A DNA stretch of 64,000 nucleotides from Tamarix chinensis (Eukaryota; Streptophyta; Magnoliopsida; Caryophyllales; Tamaricaceae), in assembly GCA_030549775.1 (NCBI GenBank), contig CM060175.1, positions 31,227,262-31,291,261 on the forward strand. The letters are read 5' to 3'. Both the position numbers and the translations under genes were made by a program. The notes under the pieces were generated by a model, which was not told the origin of the DNA, searched no databases, and was given only the letters and a program-made list of their open reading frames with translations. Shown here piece by piece: positions 1 through 10,584 of this stretch (positions are counted from its first letter, which is position 1; every line of letters starts with the position of its first letter).

Positions 1-403
1 ATCTCAACCTATAGGGGTAGGCTAGGGAAAAGAAAAGTGTTTGGACATTTGGCCACAAAAGTGGGTTGGATAATTGCTGAAAAGTGGCTGGGTGATGGAT
101 TATGAAAGTGGTAAAAAATGACTGGAAGTTTACGGTGGCTTAGGGTGAGTTTTTATGGCTTGTCCATGGCTCATGCGTGGTTGGATTCCTACTAAAAAGA
201 TGGAACATTTGGGTTGTGTTTGGTTGCTCATAAATGAGAGAAAAAAAGTAGTTTGGTTGCTCATACATGATTTAAATAAAAAATTAGTTAACCCCTAATG
301 TCAACCCATTTATCTAATCCCACATAGAAGAATTTTGGGGTCATCTAATTTGGGGAGAAGGGTGTTTAATATGGGATTAGATAAATGGGATTCTCCTACA
401 TCA
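1..403 (-). repeat. 3' LTR (inner part) of Ty3/gypsy element A
   Basis: This stretch matches the outer part of the LTR at 34321-35076. Shared stretches include the run around GGGATTAGATAAATGGG and the terminal CTACATCA. It ends in CA at 403 and is followed at once by a polypurine tract read on the minus strand. The outer end lies left of the window. Orientation follows from the minus-strand pol fragments that start at 404. Confidence 0.75.
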
Positions 404-416
404 TTCTCCACCTCTT
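404..416 (-). other. Polypurine tract of element A
   Basis: Read on the minus strand this is AAGAGGTGGAGAA, directly before the TGATG start of the 3' LTR. This is the expected place for the plus-strand primer of an LTR retrotransposon. The integrase reading frame appears to run through it. Confidence 0.65.
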
Positions 417-776
417 GAAAAGGTTCTTGGGTAGGATCAAAAGGCTCTCATGGATATAGGGGTAAATCTCCTACATTGAAGGTGCTAGAGATATTCCCCA
501 TGTCCTTTGGTAGCTCGAGCTTATAGGCATTATCTCCTATCTTCTCCAAGACTCTATATGGACCATCACTTATTGGCATCAACTCATTCTTCTTCCTGTG
601 GAAAATCATTCTTTGCATAGGTGAAGGCAAACTAAATTTCCAGACTCGTATAAATGTTGTTTGCGATATTTGTTGGCTCTTGCTTTGTTTAACTCATTTA
701 CCCTTTCAATTTGTTTCCTTACTTGCTCATGGAGTCTTTTTATGCTCTTGGCTTGGTCATTGGCTTTAAAACTTAT
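404..776 (-). pseudogene. Element A integrase C-terminal part (left of solo LTR 1)
   Basis: Minus-strand Ty3/gypsy integrase C-terminal sequence. It contains a helix rich in K/R/E and then a [19 protein letters not shown] motif (about 570-500), the SH3-like fold seen at the end of gypsy integrases. The frame then continues with stops toward the polypurine tract. Its upstream part is 6.2 kb away at 6983-7629, because solo LTR 1 inserted here (target duplication CTTAT at 772-776 and 6978-6982). It is broken by that insertion and by at least one in-frame stop. Family assignment is by motif only. Confidence 0.8.
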
Positions 777-1075
777 TGTTACACCCTAAATTTTTAAAAC
801 CAAAAATTTAAATACTTAACCTTTTATTTGAGAAAATTTAATATTAAAATATTGATTTAACTATTTTAGGGACCCTTGATTTATTAAATAGATAGAATTA
901 TTTATTAAATTAATATAATTATTTTTTTATCATTTTATATGAATCTTTTATTTAAAAACCCATAATTTTTACCAAAATTATTCTATTAAATTATTACCTA
1001 AATTTGTGATACATTAATTTAATATAATTTTTTTTCCAAAAATTAATTTTATTCTAATTTCTAATCCTAACTCCA

Positions 1076-2002
1076 ACAATATTTTCATTTTTTTCTTTTT
1101 CTAATTTTTCCTTTTTTCCCCCTTTTTCTTCCTTTCCTTTCTTTTTCTTTTCTTCCTTCTTCATTGGGCTAGCCCAGCCTTCCTCTTCTCTTTTGTTTTC
1201 CTTCTCCCACCGAGCCAGCCCAATCCCCTTCTTTTTTCTTTCCTCTCCTCCTTTGGGCTTACCCATCTCTCCTCCCTCTTCTTTTTTTTCTCCCATACGA
1301 GTTGGCCCTCTCCCTTCTCCTTTTTCCTATTGCTCTTTTTCTATTCTTCCCCTAAACCACCCCAAGCCAAACACCCCCTAACCCCCTCGCACACCTTCCC
1401 CCTACACCCCTATGCCCCTACTAGCCTACATTACCACATCATCGAGCAGACTCTTGCACCACCCTTCTCCCCTACCATATTTTCCTTCCATTTTTGAACT
1501 AGTAGCCTTGATCCCCTCCCTCTCATGCCCTTCTCTGCCTCTGCACCTTGCCTACCTTCTCAAACTACATATCATCCTTGCACCACCTACCTCGCATGCC
1601 TCTATCTTTTTCTTATTCTTCTTCCCTTCTTCTTTTCCTCACTTCTCCCTTGAGATCGCTTTCCCCCTCCCCTATCATCTCTTCTTTTTTATCCCTTCCT
1701 CCCCTATTTTTCCCTTGACACCTATGCAACCCCTCTCTACAGTCTTCACCACCTAACCAACCACCACACCACCCTTTCCTATACCTTACCTCCTCCTTAC
1801 ACTGTCCTAAGTTGCCAATGTCGGCCACCCTGTGGCCTACCCCTCCCTTTTTCTCCTTCTCCCCTTCAACTCCCATGCACCTGCCACCCTTAGCCACCTC
1901 TTCTACTCTCTTTCGCTACCATCGTAGCCTCCCCTATCTTACCTGACACCACCCCAACATCCCATTGCACCACCTTACCCGAGCCACCTGCCTCTCCCCT
2001 AA
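1076..2002 (+). repeat. Pyrimidine-rich tract of solo LTR 1
   Basis: More than 900 bases strongly biased to C and T on the plus strand. Short interruptions such as GGGCTAGCCCAGCC recur in related copies near 29290, 50090, 58545 and 62320. Open frames are long on both strands because stop codons need purine/pyrimidine mixtures that are rare here. No conserved protein is encoded. It may be part of the U3 region of the LTR. Confidence 0.75.
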
Positions 2003-2967
2003 TGCAAGAGCATCTCATAATAATATTTCACTAATTAATTGTTCAAAGTTAGGAGATCACAAAATACTCTTAAATTGATGAAATTAATTAGCAAAATATG
2101 AGAAAATAAGTGGACTTACTAGCCCATGTAGAAAAGTACAACCAATTATGGTAGCATGTCCAACCCAAGCCCAACCAACTATGGTGGCACATCAAGCCCA
2201 AGGATAACAAGCTATTTTATTATTATTTTCAAATATTATGCCACCTAAGAAGCTAAATCGTCCTAAGCTCAAGGGCAATTTCAAAAAATGAAATAACAAA
2301 AAAGTGAAAAAGAAAAAGGAAGACAAGTGGATGGTGGAGTAGGTGAGGAAAGTTAGCTAAGTCAACAAATAATATTATTTTCATAAACTAAGAATGGGAG
2401 ATGGTTGATTAGATATGGGAGATAATTGAGTGATTTGTACTTTGATTTATTACCTACCATTTCAACATATAAGGGGCTTCATGTAGTGGTATAGCTGTTA
2501 AAATACCACACATGGGCTAACTTCATTTTATTTCTGATCTAACTAATCGTTATCTTGTATTAGATACCTAGATAGCAAAGAATGGTTGGAATGTAACTGG
2601 GTTGGTAAGGGGGAAGGGTATAGTGGACTTTTTATAACCATGGCATGGTTGCCATTATAAATATAGGTAACTTCAACACAATGCAATACACGAACCCCTT
2701 GAATTAAAAATTTGATTTTCAAAGGTCCCCCATTCTCTCTTTTCAAAGTTGAGTGAAAACTTTGTTTTGAGTATAAAATCTCACAATTTTTATCTCAAGT
2801 GTTGAAACCATGAGTAATAGTTGTGCTTATTTGACTTTTGGCACAACCTTAGATCAAATAGTATCTTCTCATCCCCACTCTCTTTTAAACTTTTAGTGGT
2901 CAATTATCCCATAAGCCACCATCTTTTATTTAGAATGCGTCAACTTGTTTAGTATATGCATCATACC
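2003..2967 (+). repeat. LTR-like insertion inside solo LTR 1
   Basis: This segment breaks the pyrimidine tract, which resumes at 2968. Its right third (about 2740-2967) is similar to 46880-47113 and to the end of the LTR at 36834-37690. Shared features are a TTTTATCTCAAG-like stretch, a TCTTCTCAT stretch and a terminal ATGCATCA. The start (TGCAAGAG) and end (GCATCA) fit TG...CA. I could not find a convincing target duplication, so the exact limits are uncertain. Confidence 0.5.
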
Positions 2968-3195
2968 CCTTTCCTTCTCTTCTAATCTTCCATTCTTCCT
3001 CTCCACCCTCCTTTCTCCTACAACTACCACCGCCATCTCTGCCTCCTTTGAGCCGTCATACCTCGATCTCCAATAACCATCCATCTCCTACCTCACCCCT
3101 ACACCCAACAACCAGCCCCAACACCTCTCCACCAAATCCCTCAAGTCCTCACCCGAGCCTCCCCCTCCTTCCTTTTCCTTACCCTTTTGTTAATT
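2968..3195 (+). repeat. Resumed pyrimidine-rich tract of solo LTR 1
   Basis: The C/T-rich stretch continues the tract that ends at 2002, confirming that 2003-2967 is an insertion. No protein is supported. Confidence 0.65.
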
Positions 3196-3349
3196 TGCAT
3201 GGCTTATGTTGCATGGTAGCTTGAGTTATTCTATGCAATTTTAATATATTTTAGCCCATATTAATGTATGATATAGTTTAGTAATATTACTTATTGAATA
3301 AATATTTTTTGTAAAAATCATTCTTTTATTGATCTAATATTAATATTTC

Positions 3350-3475
3350 ACTCATGACATTATTTTAGGTACAAAGCTTTATTAATCGGAGCTTAAGCTT
3401 TTTAAACCAGGATACCGATTAAGGTTGATTTTACTAGAAATATGGAAACCGTTATACCCCACTAAAATGTATGGA
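3350..3475 (+). repeat. Conserved block 1 of the giant LTR family (copy in LTR 1)
   Basis: It contains ATTATTTTAGGT, then TTAAACCAGGATACCGATTA, then a conserved line ending before ACCCCACTAAAATGTATGG. Close matches lie at 30628-30745 and 50925-51040 on the plus strand and at 23520-23640 on the minus strand, always just after the pyrimidine tract. The function is unknown; the start resembles a 3' splice site. Confidence 0.7.
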
Positions 3476-3729
3476 TTATCATATGTTAGCACATTAGGGG
3501 TTTTGGATTGTGATTTATGTAATTATAATGTGTTACTAGCAATCCCATGATTATTAATGTATCTTGGAAGATAGAAAAAGAAGCATGATATCTTGTATAT
3601 GATGTAATATGTGTGAAAAGGATAACTAAGAAAGGGATTGATGTTGATGATGAGTGTTATATGTATATATATGCTAGGCTAAGTGAGTATGGACAGTTAT
3701 AGTGAAAATAGTACTAATATGAGCTCTAG

Positions 3730-5040
3730 GGGTAATTTGGTCATTTGGACACATTATGTTTTTTAAACCTAATAAGATGCCTAATGGGTTAGGAATGTTA
3801 CTAAGAGTAGATATGAATGTTTGGTGGATTATAAATATCAATATTTTCTTGCCTGCAAGTATTTCCGTAATTTTAATGTATGGTGGTGATCATCTTACTA
3901 AAAATGTATGCAAAGTGTTATGTAGTGCTGAAAATAAAAATAAGGTTAGTATTACTTGTTTAGGAATAAATGGTATTATTATATGACGTAGGGGTATTTT
4001 AGTAATTTTTAAGGTGTAAGTGTGATTAGAATAATAAATGTGCACGATAAGTAATGATTGGTGTTAAGTATAAAAATAAGGCTTAGTGGCATTGGTATTA
4101 CATATTGTGCATAAATGGTGATATTATATGGTATAGGAATATTTTAGTAATTTTGAAGGTGCAAGTGTGATTAGACTAATAAATGTGCATGATAAGTAGT
4201 GATTGGTGTTAAGTATGACAGCCTAGGTATTTCAAGTTGGGCATAAATGGTGATATTATATGGTATAGGAGCATTTTGGTAATTTTGAAGGTGCAAGTGT
4301 GATTAGACTAATAAATTTGCATGATAAATAATGATTGGTGTTAAATATGAAAATAAGACTTGTTGGCATTGGTATTACATGTTGGGCATACATAGTGATA
4401 TTATATGGCATAGGGGTAATTTTAAAGGTGCAAGGGTGATTATATTAATAAATGTGCATGCTAAGTGTTATGTAGTGTTAAGTATGAAAATAAGGTTTGG
4501 TGGCATTAATATTTCATGCCTGGACATTATTGGTGAAATCATATAGTATAGGGGTATTTTGGTAATTTTGAAGGTGCAAGGGTGATTATACTAATATATG
4601 TGTAGGCTAAGTAATAATTGGTGTTAAGTATAAAATTAAGGTTAGGTGGCATTAGTAATACACGTTTAGGCATAAAATAGTAACATTATATGGCTTAGGG
4701 GCATTTTGGTAATTTTGAAGGTGTAAGGGTGATTATCCTAATATATGTGCTTGCTAGGTAATAATTGGTAATAAGTATGAAGATAGAGTTTGGTGGCAGT
4801 AGTAATACATGTTTGAGCATGAATGGTGTATTTAAATGGCCTAGGGGTATTTTGGTAAATTTTAAGGTGCAATGGTGGTTATGCAAATAAACATGCATGG
4901 TAAATTTTAATTGGTGTTGGATGTAAAAATAGGCATTTATGGTCTTAGAATTATCTCTTTTAGCATGGTTATCGGTATTACATGGCTCAAGGGCCTTTAG
5001 TAGTTGGGCATGTATTAGAGTGATTATTTTAATGAACATG
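3730..5040 (+). repeat. Minisatellite of about 142 bp in solo LTR 1
   Basis: About nine degenerate tandem units. The repeated anchor is TTTTGGTAATTTTGAAGGTG, seen near 3998, 4141, 4273, 4414, 4557, 4706 and 4850. Each unit also carries a GTGATTAGACTAATAAATG stretch and a GGCATTGGTATTACATG stretch. Spacing is 130-148 bp. The GGTAATTTT core is the same as in the shorter minisatellites of LTRs 3, 4 and H. Confidence 0.85.
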
Positions 5041-5409
5041 TATGGGATAAGTCAAACCCAAGGGAGCTATGACCCTGAGTGAGAAGAGTAGTGTTGGTGG
5101 CTATAAATGGATATGGGGGTAATGGTGATAGGTCAAGCATCTTGCCCATTTGGGGAGCTCATGGAGTGCTAAAGGATGAGAGGCTGCCAAAAGAGTGGAA
5201 TTAGGATTTCTAGAAAGGCCGATTTAGAAGGTTAGTATCACATGAGCAAGATGGGGGAGTTAGGCTAAATAACCTTAGGGGATGGATACTCATGGTAACA
5301 TATTCTTGGTTGTGAGATATTAGGGCCAATTAAGTAATAGAGCAAGGGTTAGGCCCATTTAGGCTAAACTAGGGTTTTGAGGATTAACCCTAGAGGCCAA
5401 TTGTTATCA

Positions 5410-5417
5410 TATATAAG
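5410..5417 (+). promoter_or_regulatory. TATA-like box TATATAAG in solo LTR 1
   Basis: A TATATAAG motif about 1.57 kb from the 3' end. A TATATAAAG-like motif lies at a similar distance (about 1.5 kb) from the 3' end of solo LTR 2, and a third is at 61561. This could mark the LTR transcription start, but the subfamily at 28908 and 49679 shows no clear equivalent. Confidence 0.35.
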
Positions 5418-5639
5418 GAATAGGGGAAATGGGCCATGAACCATGAGAAGAAGGGTTATAATGTCATATTTAGTTTGGTTTGATAATTTTAGGGACTTTA
5501 GGGATCATTAGGGAGTGTGGATATCTCAATTTAGGGAACTAGGGTTTCTACGAGGTCAAGCGGAGGTGGTAATAGGCTAGGAGTCTTACATGATTTGTGC
5601 ATGGATGTGTGTGTAATATCAAAACAAATAAGACATGAA

Positions 5640-6170
5640 TACTAATCACTTATAGTGGAAGATCATTGAGCTGGGCCCATATGTATGATTTTATTGGTCC
5701 ACCGGTCATAATAAAGATCAGGAGCATTTTGCCCTAGATTATATTATACTCACTGATCCATCAGTTATAATAGTTGTCAGGATCGTGCTACTTTGGAATT
5801 CCTAGTTATTGGTCCACTAGTGAAAATAGTGGGAGCCCTGAGCACAAATAATGAAACCCTTGGATGATATTAATCTACAAAAAAGACACTAATCACTTTC
5901 AGTGGAACACCACATGGGTCGGGACCATGTGTAGGATATTTATTGGTCCATTGGTTATAATAGTGGTTGGAGCTTTCTACCCTAGATTGTAGTATATTTA
6001 CTAGTCCACCAATTATAATAGTGGTCAGGAGCATTTTGTCCTGGATTGTATTAGGTTTATTGATCTACTGGTCATAATAGTGGTCAGGAGCGTGCTGCCC
6101 TATATTTCATAGTCATTGGTCCACTAGTCATAATAGTGGGGTCCCCAAACGGTGTGGATATAATCTAAGA
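5640..6170 (+). repeat. Periodic dyad repeats (CCACCGGNTATAATAGTGG) in LTR 1
   Basis: About seven degenerate copies of GGTCCACYRGTYATAATAGTGG, separated by roughly 57-60 bp with one longer gap. Each is followed by AGGAGCRTTTTGCCCT-like sequence. The same repeat occurs in solo LTRs 2, 3, 4 and H. Confidence 0.8.
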
Positions 6171-6507
6171 GATGAATAATTATGACACTGATGTCTTGAA
6201 TATAGATAATAATGAATGAACTAATGGCATTATTGTAGTGATGTTGTTGAGAAGTTTTGTGGGTTAATCATGCGAGTTGTGCTTCTCACTTAGGGTGACA
6301 TGACTTTCTAGTTATAATACAAAGATCATCGCTTGAATGTTCTAATAATAAGTTCTATTACTTATATGTGAATGAGAATTTGTGGCATATGATCTTGATG
6401 CATGTAGCTATCCAAATGATTATTGCATTTTAGATAGTATGTATACTATTCCACATCATGTGATTGATGTGTTGCATGTGGGCCTTAAATATTAATCTCT
6501 ATAAAGG

Positions 6508-6545
6508 GTTACCAAGTACCATAGTACTAAAGGGTTCTTTTCTTG
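6508..6545 (+). repeat. AGTACCATAGTACT palindrome block in LTR 1
   Basis: GGGTTACCAAGTACCATAGT followed by ACTAAAGGGTTC. The AGTAC/GTACT arms are perfect. Equivalent blocks lie at 33965-34005, 53950-53990 and, inverted, 20820-20860, always near the 3' end of a giant LTR. Confidence 0.7.
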
Positions 6546-6982
6546 GGCCCCTGCTTATTTAATGGGTAGTGACCTTTGTAGGTTAGCTTGCAAGATCTCT
6601 TTGAGATTAATCTTTGGGATTAAGAGCGTGGGATTATTCGGGATGTAGATTGGTGTATTGAACCGGGAAGTCTTTCTTTTTCTTTATTAAAACCCCATTT
6701 TTTTTCTTTTCTATTGACATTTTCTTATAATCACAATTAGTGGGTTTTCCTTGGAAGGTGAGTAAAGCTTCCTAATTATTATGCTACTTTAATTAGTAAA
6801 TTTATCCTTGAATTTTGAGTAAAGTATGTTTTTATCCTTAGCACTTAGTATTGGCACAATGGAAGGAAACCATTTTGGTACTAAGAGTGACGGTGGCACC
6901 CCAAAATTTATTATACTTGCTTCCACATAAAACTTTTAAAATGAAACTTGTCAGTAGTGAATTTTGGGGGTATTACACTTAT

Positions 6983-7629
6983 TACTTCACCTGTGGGGAA
7001 ATGTAGGAGGTCTATGCAAAAAGTGGGGTTCAAACCATAGTCAACCTCAAAAGATGAATGCCTGGTGGCATAGGTAGGATACTAGTTATAAGAAAATTCA
7101 ACAAAACTAAGTTAGGTATCTTAATCCTTTAAGGATTTATGATCCAAACTCGGAGTAGCATGTTGAGGGCTTCATTTGTTACTTTTGTCTGCCCATCAAT
7201 TTGTGGATGATAGGCGGTACTAAAGAGAAGTTTTATACCAACTAATCTCCACAAGGTCTTCCAAAAATAGCTGAGAAACTTGGTATCCCTATCCAAAACA
7301 ATGACTTTGGGTATGCCATGTAGCCTAACTATTTCTTTGAGGAAGGGATTGGCTACATAAAAGGCATCATCCATTTTATGACAAGCAATGAAATAAGGCA
7401 TATTAGAGATCCAATCTACCACCACCATTATAGCATCATGTTGCCTTTGTGTTTGAGGCAATCTTATACTAAAGTCCATGCTAACATGATCCCATGGTAG
7501 GAGGGGGACAGGTATGGGAGTATACAATCCTTGATGGAAGTGACTCTTACACTTTTGGCATGTAGCACATCTCACCACTATACCTTGTACATCTCCTACC
7601 ATTCTACGCCAAAACAAATATTCTTTCAA
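6983..7629 (-). pseudogene. Element A integrase (core and N-terminal zinc finger)
   Basis: Minus-strand Ty3/gypsy integrase, which inserts the cDNA copy into the genome. A CATCQKCK zinc-finger CxxC lies near 7565. The core shows MDFS (first catalytic Asp) and VLDRDTKF (second Asp). The third position reads DGQTKV where active relatives have DGQTEV, so the catalytic Glu appears to be Lys. Below 7129 the frame is broken by several stops. The C-terminal part is at 404-776 beyond solo LTR 1. It lies downstream of RNase H (7630-8440) as expected. This is a clear pseudogene. Confidence 0.85.
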
Positions 7630-8440
7630 TACATCAATGGTTTTGTTGATTCTAAAATGACCTCTAAGCCCTCCTCCGTGTACCTCTCGGATGAGCAGCT
7701 CTTAATTGGAACACTTAGACATGTAAAGTTTATTATTCTTGAATAGGAACCCATCTTGAAGTGTGAACAAACCCTTGATCTTGTCTTAGTCTTTGAACCA
7801 AGTCTCAAAGTCTCCATCTACATGGTAGAACTCCTTGATGCAGCTAAATCCTAGGAATCTTGCTTCTAATAAAGAAATCATACAATATCTCCTAGAAAGA
7901 GCCTTGGCTACAACATTACTCTTGCCATTCTTATGTTAAAGTATAAATGAAAAGGACCGTAGGAACTCTATCCATCTAGCATGCCTAGGGTTGAGTTTGT
8001 GCTGGCCATAGATGTCCTTAAGGGACTCGTGATTGGTGTGTAATATAAACTATTGGGGCCTAAGGTAGTGTGACCAGTGATATAAGGCTTTACAAGTGCA
8101 TAAAACTCCTTATCATATGTGTTATAGTTGATGCGAGACCTAATGAGATTTTCACGAAAATAGGCCATGGGCTTCCCTTCTTGGATGAGGATCGCTACAA
8201 TACCTACTCTGCTAGCATTACACTCAACTTGAAATGGTTTTTGGTAATTGAGTAAGGCTAAGATGGGTGCTTCTCCTTACTTGGTCTTGATCACTTTATA
8301 AGCATGATGAGCGGCTTTGGCCCACTTGAACTCTCCTTTCTTCATGCATTTGGTGATAGGGCAAGGAGTATATTAAATCCCTTGATGAATCTTCAATAGA
8401 AAAAGGCAAGTCTATGGAAGGATCTTACCTGAGTCAAACT
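7630..8440 (-). pseudogene. Element A RNase H region
   Basis: Minus-strand remains of the gypsy RNase H and its link to integrase. YNTYDKEFYALVK near 8110 is the family motif (usually NYSTYDKEFYA). The HHSLK-type tail and the NAALSR-type stretch are too decayed to place with confidence. Several frame changes split it. RNase H removes RNA from the RNA:DNA hybrid during reverse transcription. It lies between RT and integrase, as in Ty3/gypsy pol. Confidence 0.75.
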
Positions 8441-9140
8441 GCTCAGGATGGGCCATCTCTTAATGGCTTCAATCTTGGTCTCGTCCATGGCTATCCCATC
8501 CTTAAAAACCACAAAACTTAGAAAATGACCCTTGTTATAAGGAACTCACATTTTTCTAGCTTAGCATATGACTTGTTCTTTCTAAAGGCATGGAATACAA
8601 GCTCAATATGTTTTATATGTTCTCTTTCAATTGGGCTATACACACGTATGTTGTCCAAATAAAATACAACAAACTTGGTAATGAATGACCTAAGTACGTC
8701 ATTTACAAGCCTCATGAAGGTACTAGGAGTGTTTGACAATCTGAAGGGCAGCACCATCCATTCATACAATCTATTTTTTTAATGCCATTTTCCACTCATC
8801 ATCTTCTTTCATTCGGATTTGGTAGTAACCACTATGAAGGTGAATTTTGGAAAAGAGAGAAGCAATAGGGAAATAATCATGCAAGTAATAAAGTCTAGGT
8901 ATTGGATACCTATACTTGCTTGTGATGTTATTGATAGCTCTACTACTAACACACATCTTCATATATCCATCCTTCTTTGGTACTAGCAAGGTCGGTACCG
9001 CACAAGGACTAGGATCCACAAATCAATCCTTTAGTGAGCAATTCTTCCACTTTTATTTATTTATTTTTTATTTTTTATTTTTTATGAAGCTCCATGGATC
9101 TTTGAGATTACAATGATAGGCCACTTTGTTAGGAAGGTAG
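8441..9140 (-). pseudogene. Element A reverse transcriptase
   Basis: Minus-strand Ty3/gypsy reverse transcriptase in two main pieces. The N-terminal part (9019-8771) shows [33 protein letters not shown] and SGYYQIRMKEDDEWK. The C-terminal part (8769-8518) shows [20 protein letters not shown] and FVVFYLDNIRVYS. The catalytic YLDD is YLDN, so the second metal-binding Asp is lost. A frame break lies at about 8770. It is flanked by the protease linker (9154-9342) and RNase H. Not functional. Confidence 0.9.
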
Positions 9141-9153
9141 CGCTGGGTATAAT

Positions 9154-9735
9154 TTAATTTTGTACTTTATGCCTTATAATATGGAGTAGATCATTTAGGA
9201 ACACATCTAAAAACTTTGCTAACAAAACCCTAATCCAAGGGTCCATAAGTGATTCCACCTCATTCTCGCCTACCAATAATAATAAATACAACTTTTCCCC
9301 TTTTTCTAAAGCTCTAGATATACATTTCTCATATATAAACAAGGAATTTTAACACTTGGTGCGCCTCCTTCCATGGCTAATGGTAACTTCAATGATCTAA
9401 GGATGATGTTCTTATTATCATACTTCAAGGTATAGGTGTTCTTCCTTCCATCATGGGTCACATGCCTATCAGATAGCCAAGGGCAACTCAAATTCAATTG
9501 GCATGCATCTATTGGGACTACATCACACAACACTTGTTCATGGTAGGTTTTTTCAATGGAAAAAACTATGGGTACTTGTTTAGTCACCTCCAAAACACTA
9601 CAATCATTCAACCATTTCAACTTTTATGGTTTGGCATAGGTTCTGGTGGCCAACCCTGACTTCTCTACCAATGTGCATGAGGCCACATTTGTGACAAATG
9701 GTGCATTTGGTTAGAAAGATGCACTCCTTTTAGTT
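9154..9735 (-). pseudogene. Element A protease and PR-RT linker
   Basis: Minus-strand gypsy aspartic protease remains. TNVASCTLVEK is present near 9690, and the later body (LCDVVPIDACQLNLSCPW, 9520-9470) is clear. The Asp-Gly-Gly-Ser active-site segment expected just before TNVAS is missing, apparently by a small deletion; compare element E at 38510 (DGGSCANVAS). A linker with LLAKFLDVFLNDLLH precedes RT at 9154-9342. In an active element this enzyme would cut the Gag-Pol polyprotein. Confidence 0.8.
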
Positions 9736-10584
9736 TTCTTCAATAACGCTTTCGTTGGAACGCAAAATCCACCTCACCATAAGAGCTTATCCCACATCAG
9801 GTGGTGCTTCTTCTTCTTCTTCATGGGTCGAGGTACACTCTTCTAATTATTCCTTATATATGGCTTCATTAAGCTCCAAGAGTGTCATAACCCTTCAATT
9901 AGGGCATTCATTTTGGTAATTCCCTTCTTTTTAGCACTTGAAGAATCTCACATTCCTTGTTCTACTCAGTTCAGTTAGTCCTTCTCTTCCTTTCCCCTTC
10001 AAGCCAAACTTAAGGGGGTAGAGGGTGGCTTGGAAAGTGTCTGCATGTTTTTGGGAGGAAGCACACTTGTTTTGTTCATGCTAAACCAAGTGGTCCTCTT
10101 CTTCTTATTGTGCTTTTCGACTGTACTAGTCGAGTGGAAGAGCTCATCCAAGGTGTAATACCGTTGCATCTCCACTTTTCTTGTAAGGTATTGGTTAAGA
10201 CCTCCCACGAACTATGACATAGTGTGTTCTTCACTTTCCTCAATTCCAAGTCTTAGTATAAAATTTTCAAACTCTCGTATATATTCTTCTACACACATAG
10301 GCCTTTTCCTTAGTGAGGACACCTTGTTGAACAAGTCTTGAGTGTAGGAGGATGGCATAAATCTATCCCGCATGAGCTTCTTCTTCTTTTTCCATGATTT
10401 AACTTTCAATTTTCCGTACTACTTCTATGATTGGCAAGATTCTCTCACCAAAAAGAGGCATGTCCCTTAAGGTCCAAGGTGGCTACTTTGAAGCTTTTGT
10501 CATCTTTATGCCCTTTGGCCTAAAAAATCCTAGAGCACCTTAATTCCCATTCTAGTACTTCTTTAGGTTTATGTTGACCTTCAC
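9736..10584 (-). pseudogene. Element A gag (C-terminal two thirds)
   Basis: Minus-strand gag of the Ty3/gypsy type. YTQDLFNKVSSLRKRPMCVE with EYIREFENFILRLGI (10409-10212) is the capsid-like retrotransposon gag motif. It is followed by a MGGLNQYLTRKVEMQRYYTL segment (10208 on). Toward 9950-9900 a decayed zinc-knuckle region is suggested. Gag forms the particle that packages the RNA. The N-terminal part continues at 27388, because element B inserted near TTCAC/TTCAA. Frames are broken at least twice. Confidence 0.85.

Larger units (their letters stand above)
777..6977 (+). mobile_element. Giant solo LTR 1 (6.2 kb, no proteins)
   Basis: The unit starts TGTTACACCCTAAATTTT and ends TTTTGGGGGTATTACA. 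It is flanked by a perfect 5-bp target duplication, CTTAT (772-776 and 6978-6982), and interrupts the integrase of element A. The ends have TG/CA and an imperfect inverted repeat. No terminal direct repeats flank an internal region, and I see no gag, PR, RT, RNase H or IN motif inside. A solo LTR left by recombination between two very long LTRs explains this best; a non-autonomous element of the LARD type is the alternative. Orientation follows the related copies at 28908 and 49679, which share its modules in the same order. A second LTR-like fragment (2003-2967) sits inside its pyrimidine tract. Confidence 0.85.

Noticed and set aside
777..6977. Reading the giant units as DNA transposons because their ends are inverted repeats
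   Set aside because: The ends are TG...CA with 5-bp target duplications and only an imperfect short inverted repeat, the usual form of LTR ends. No transposase is present.
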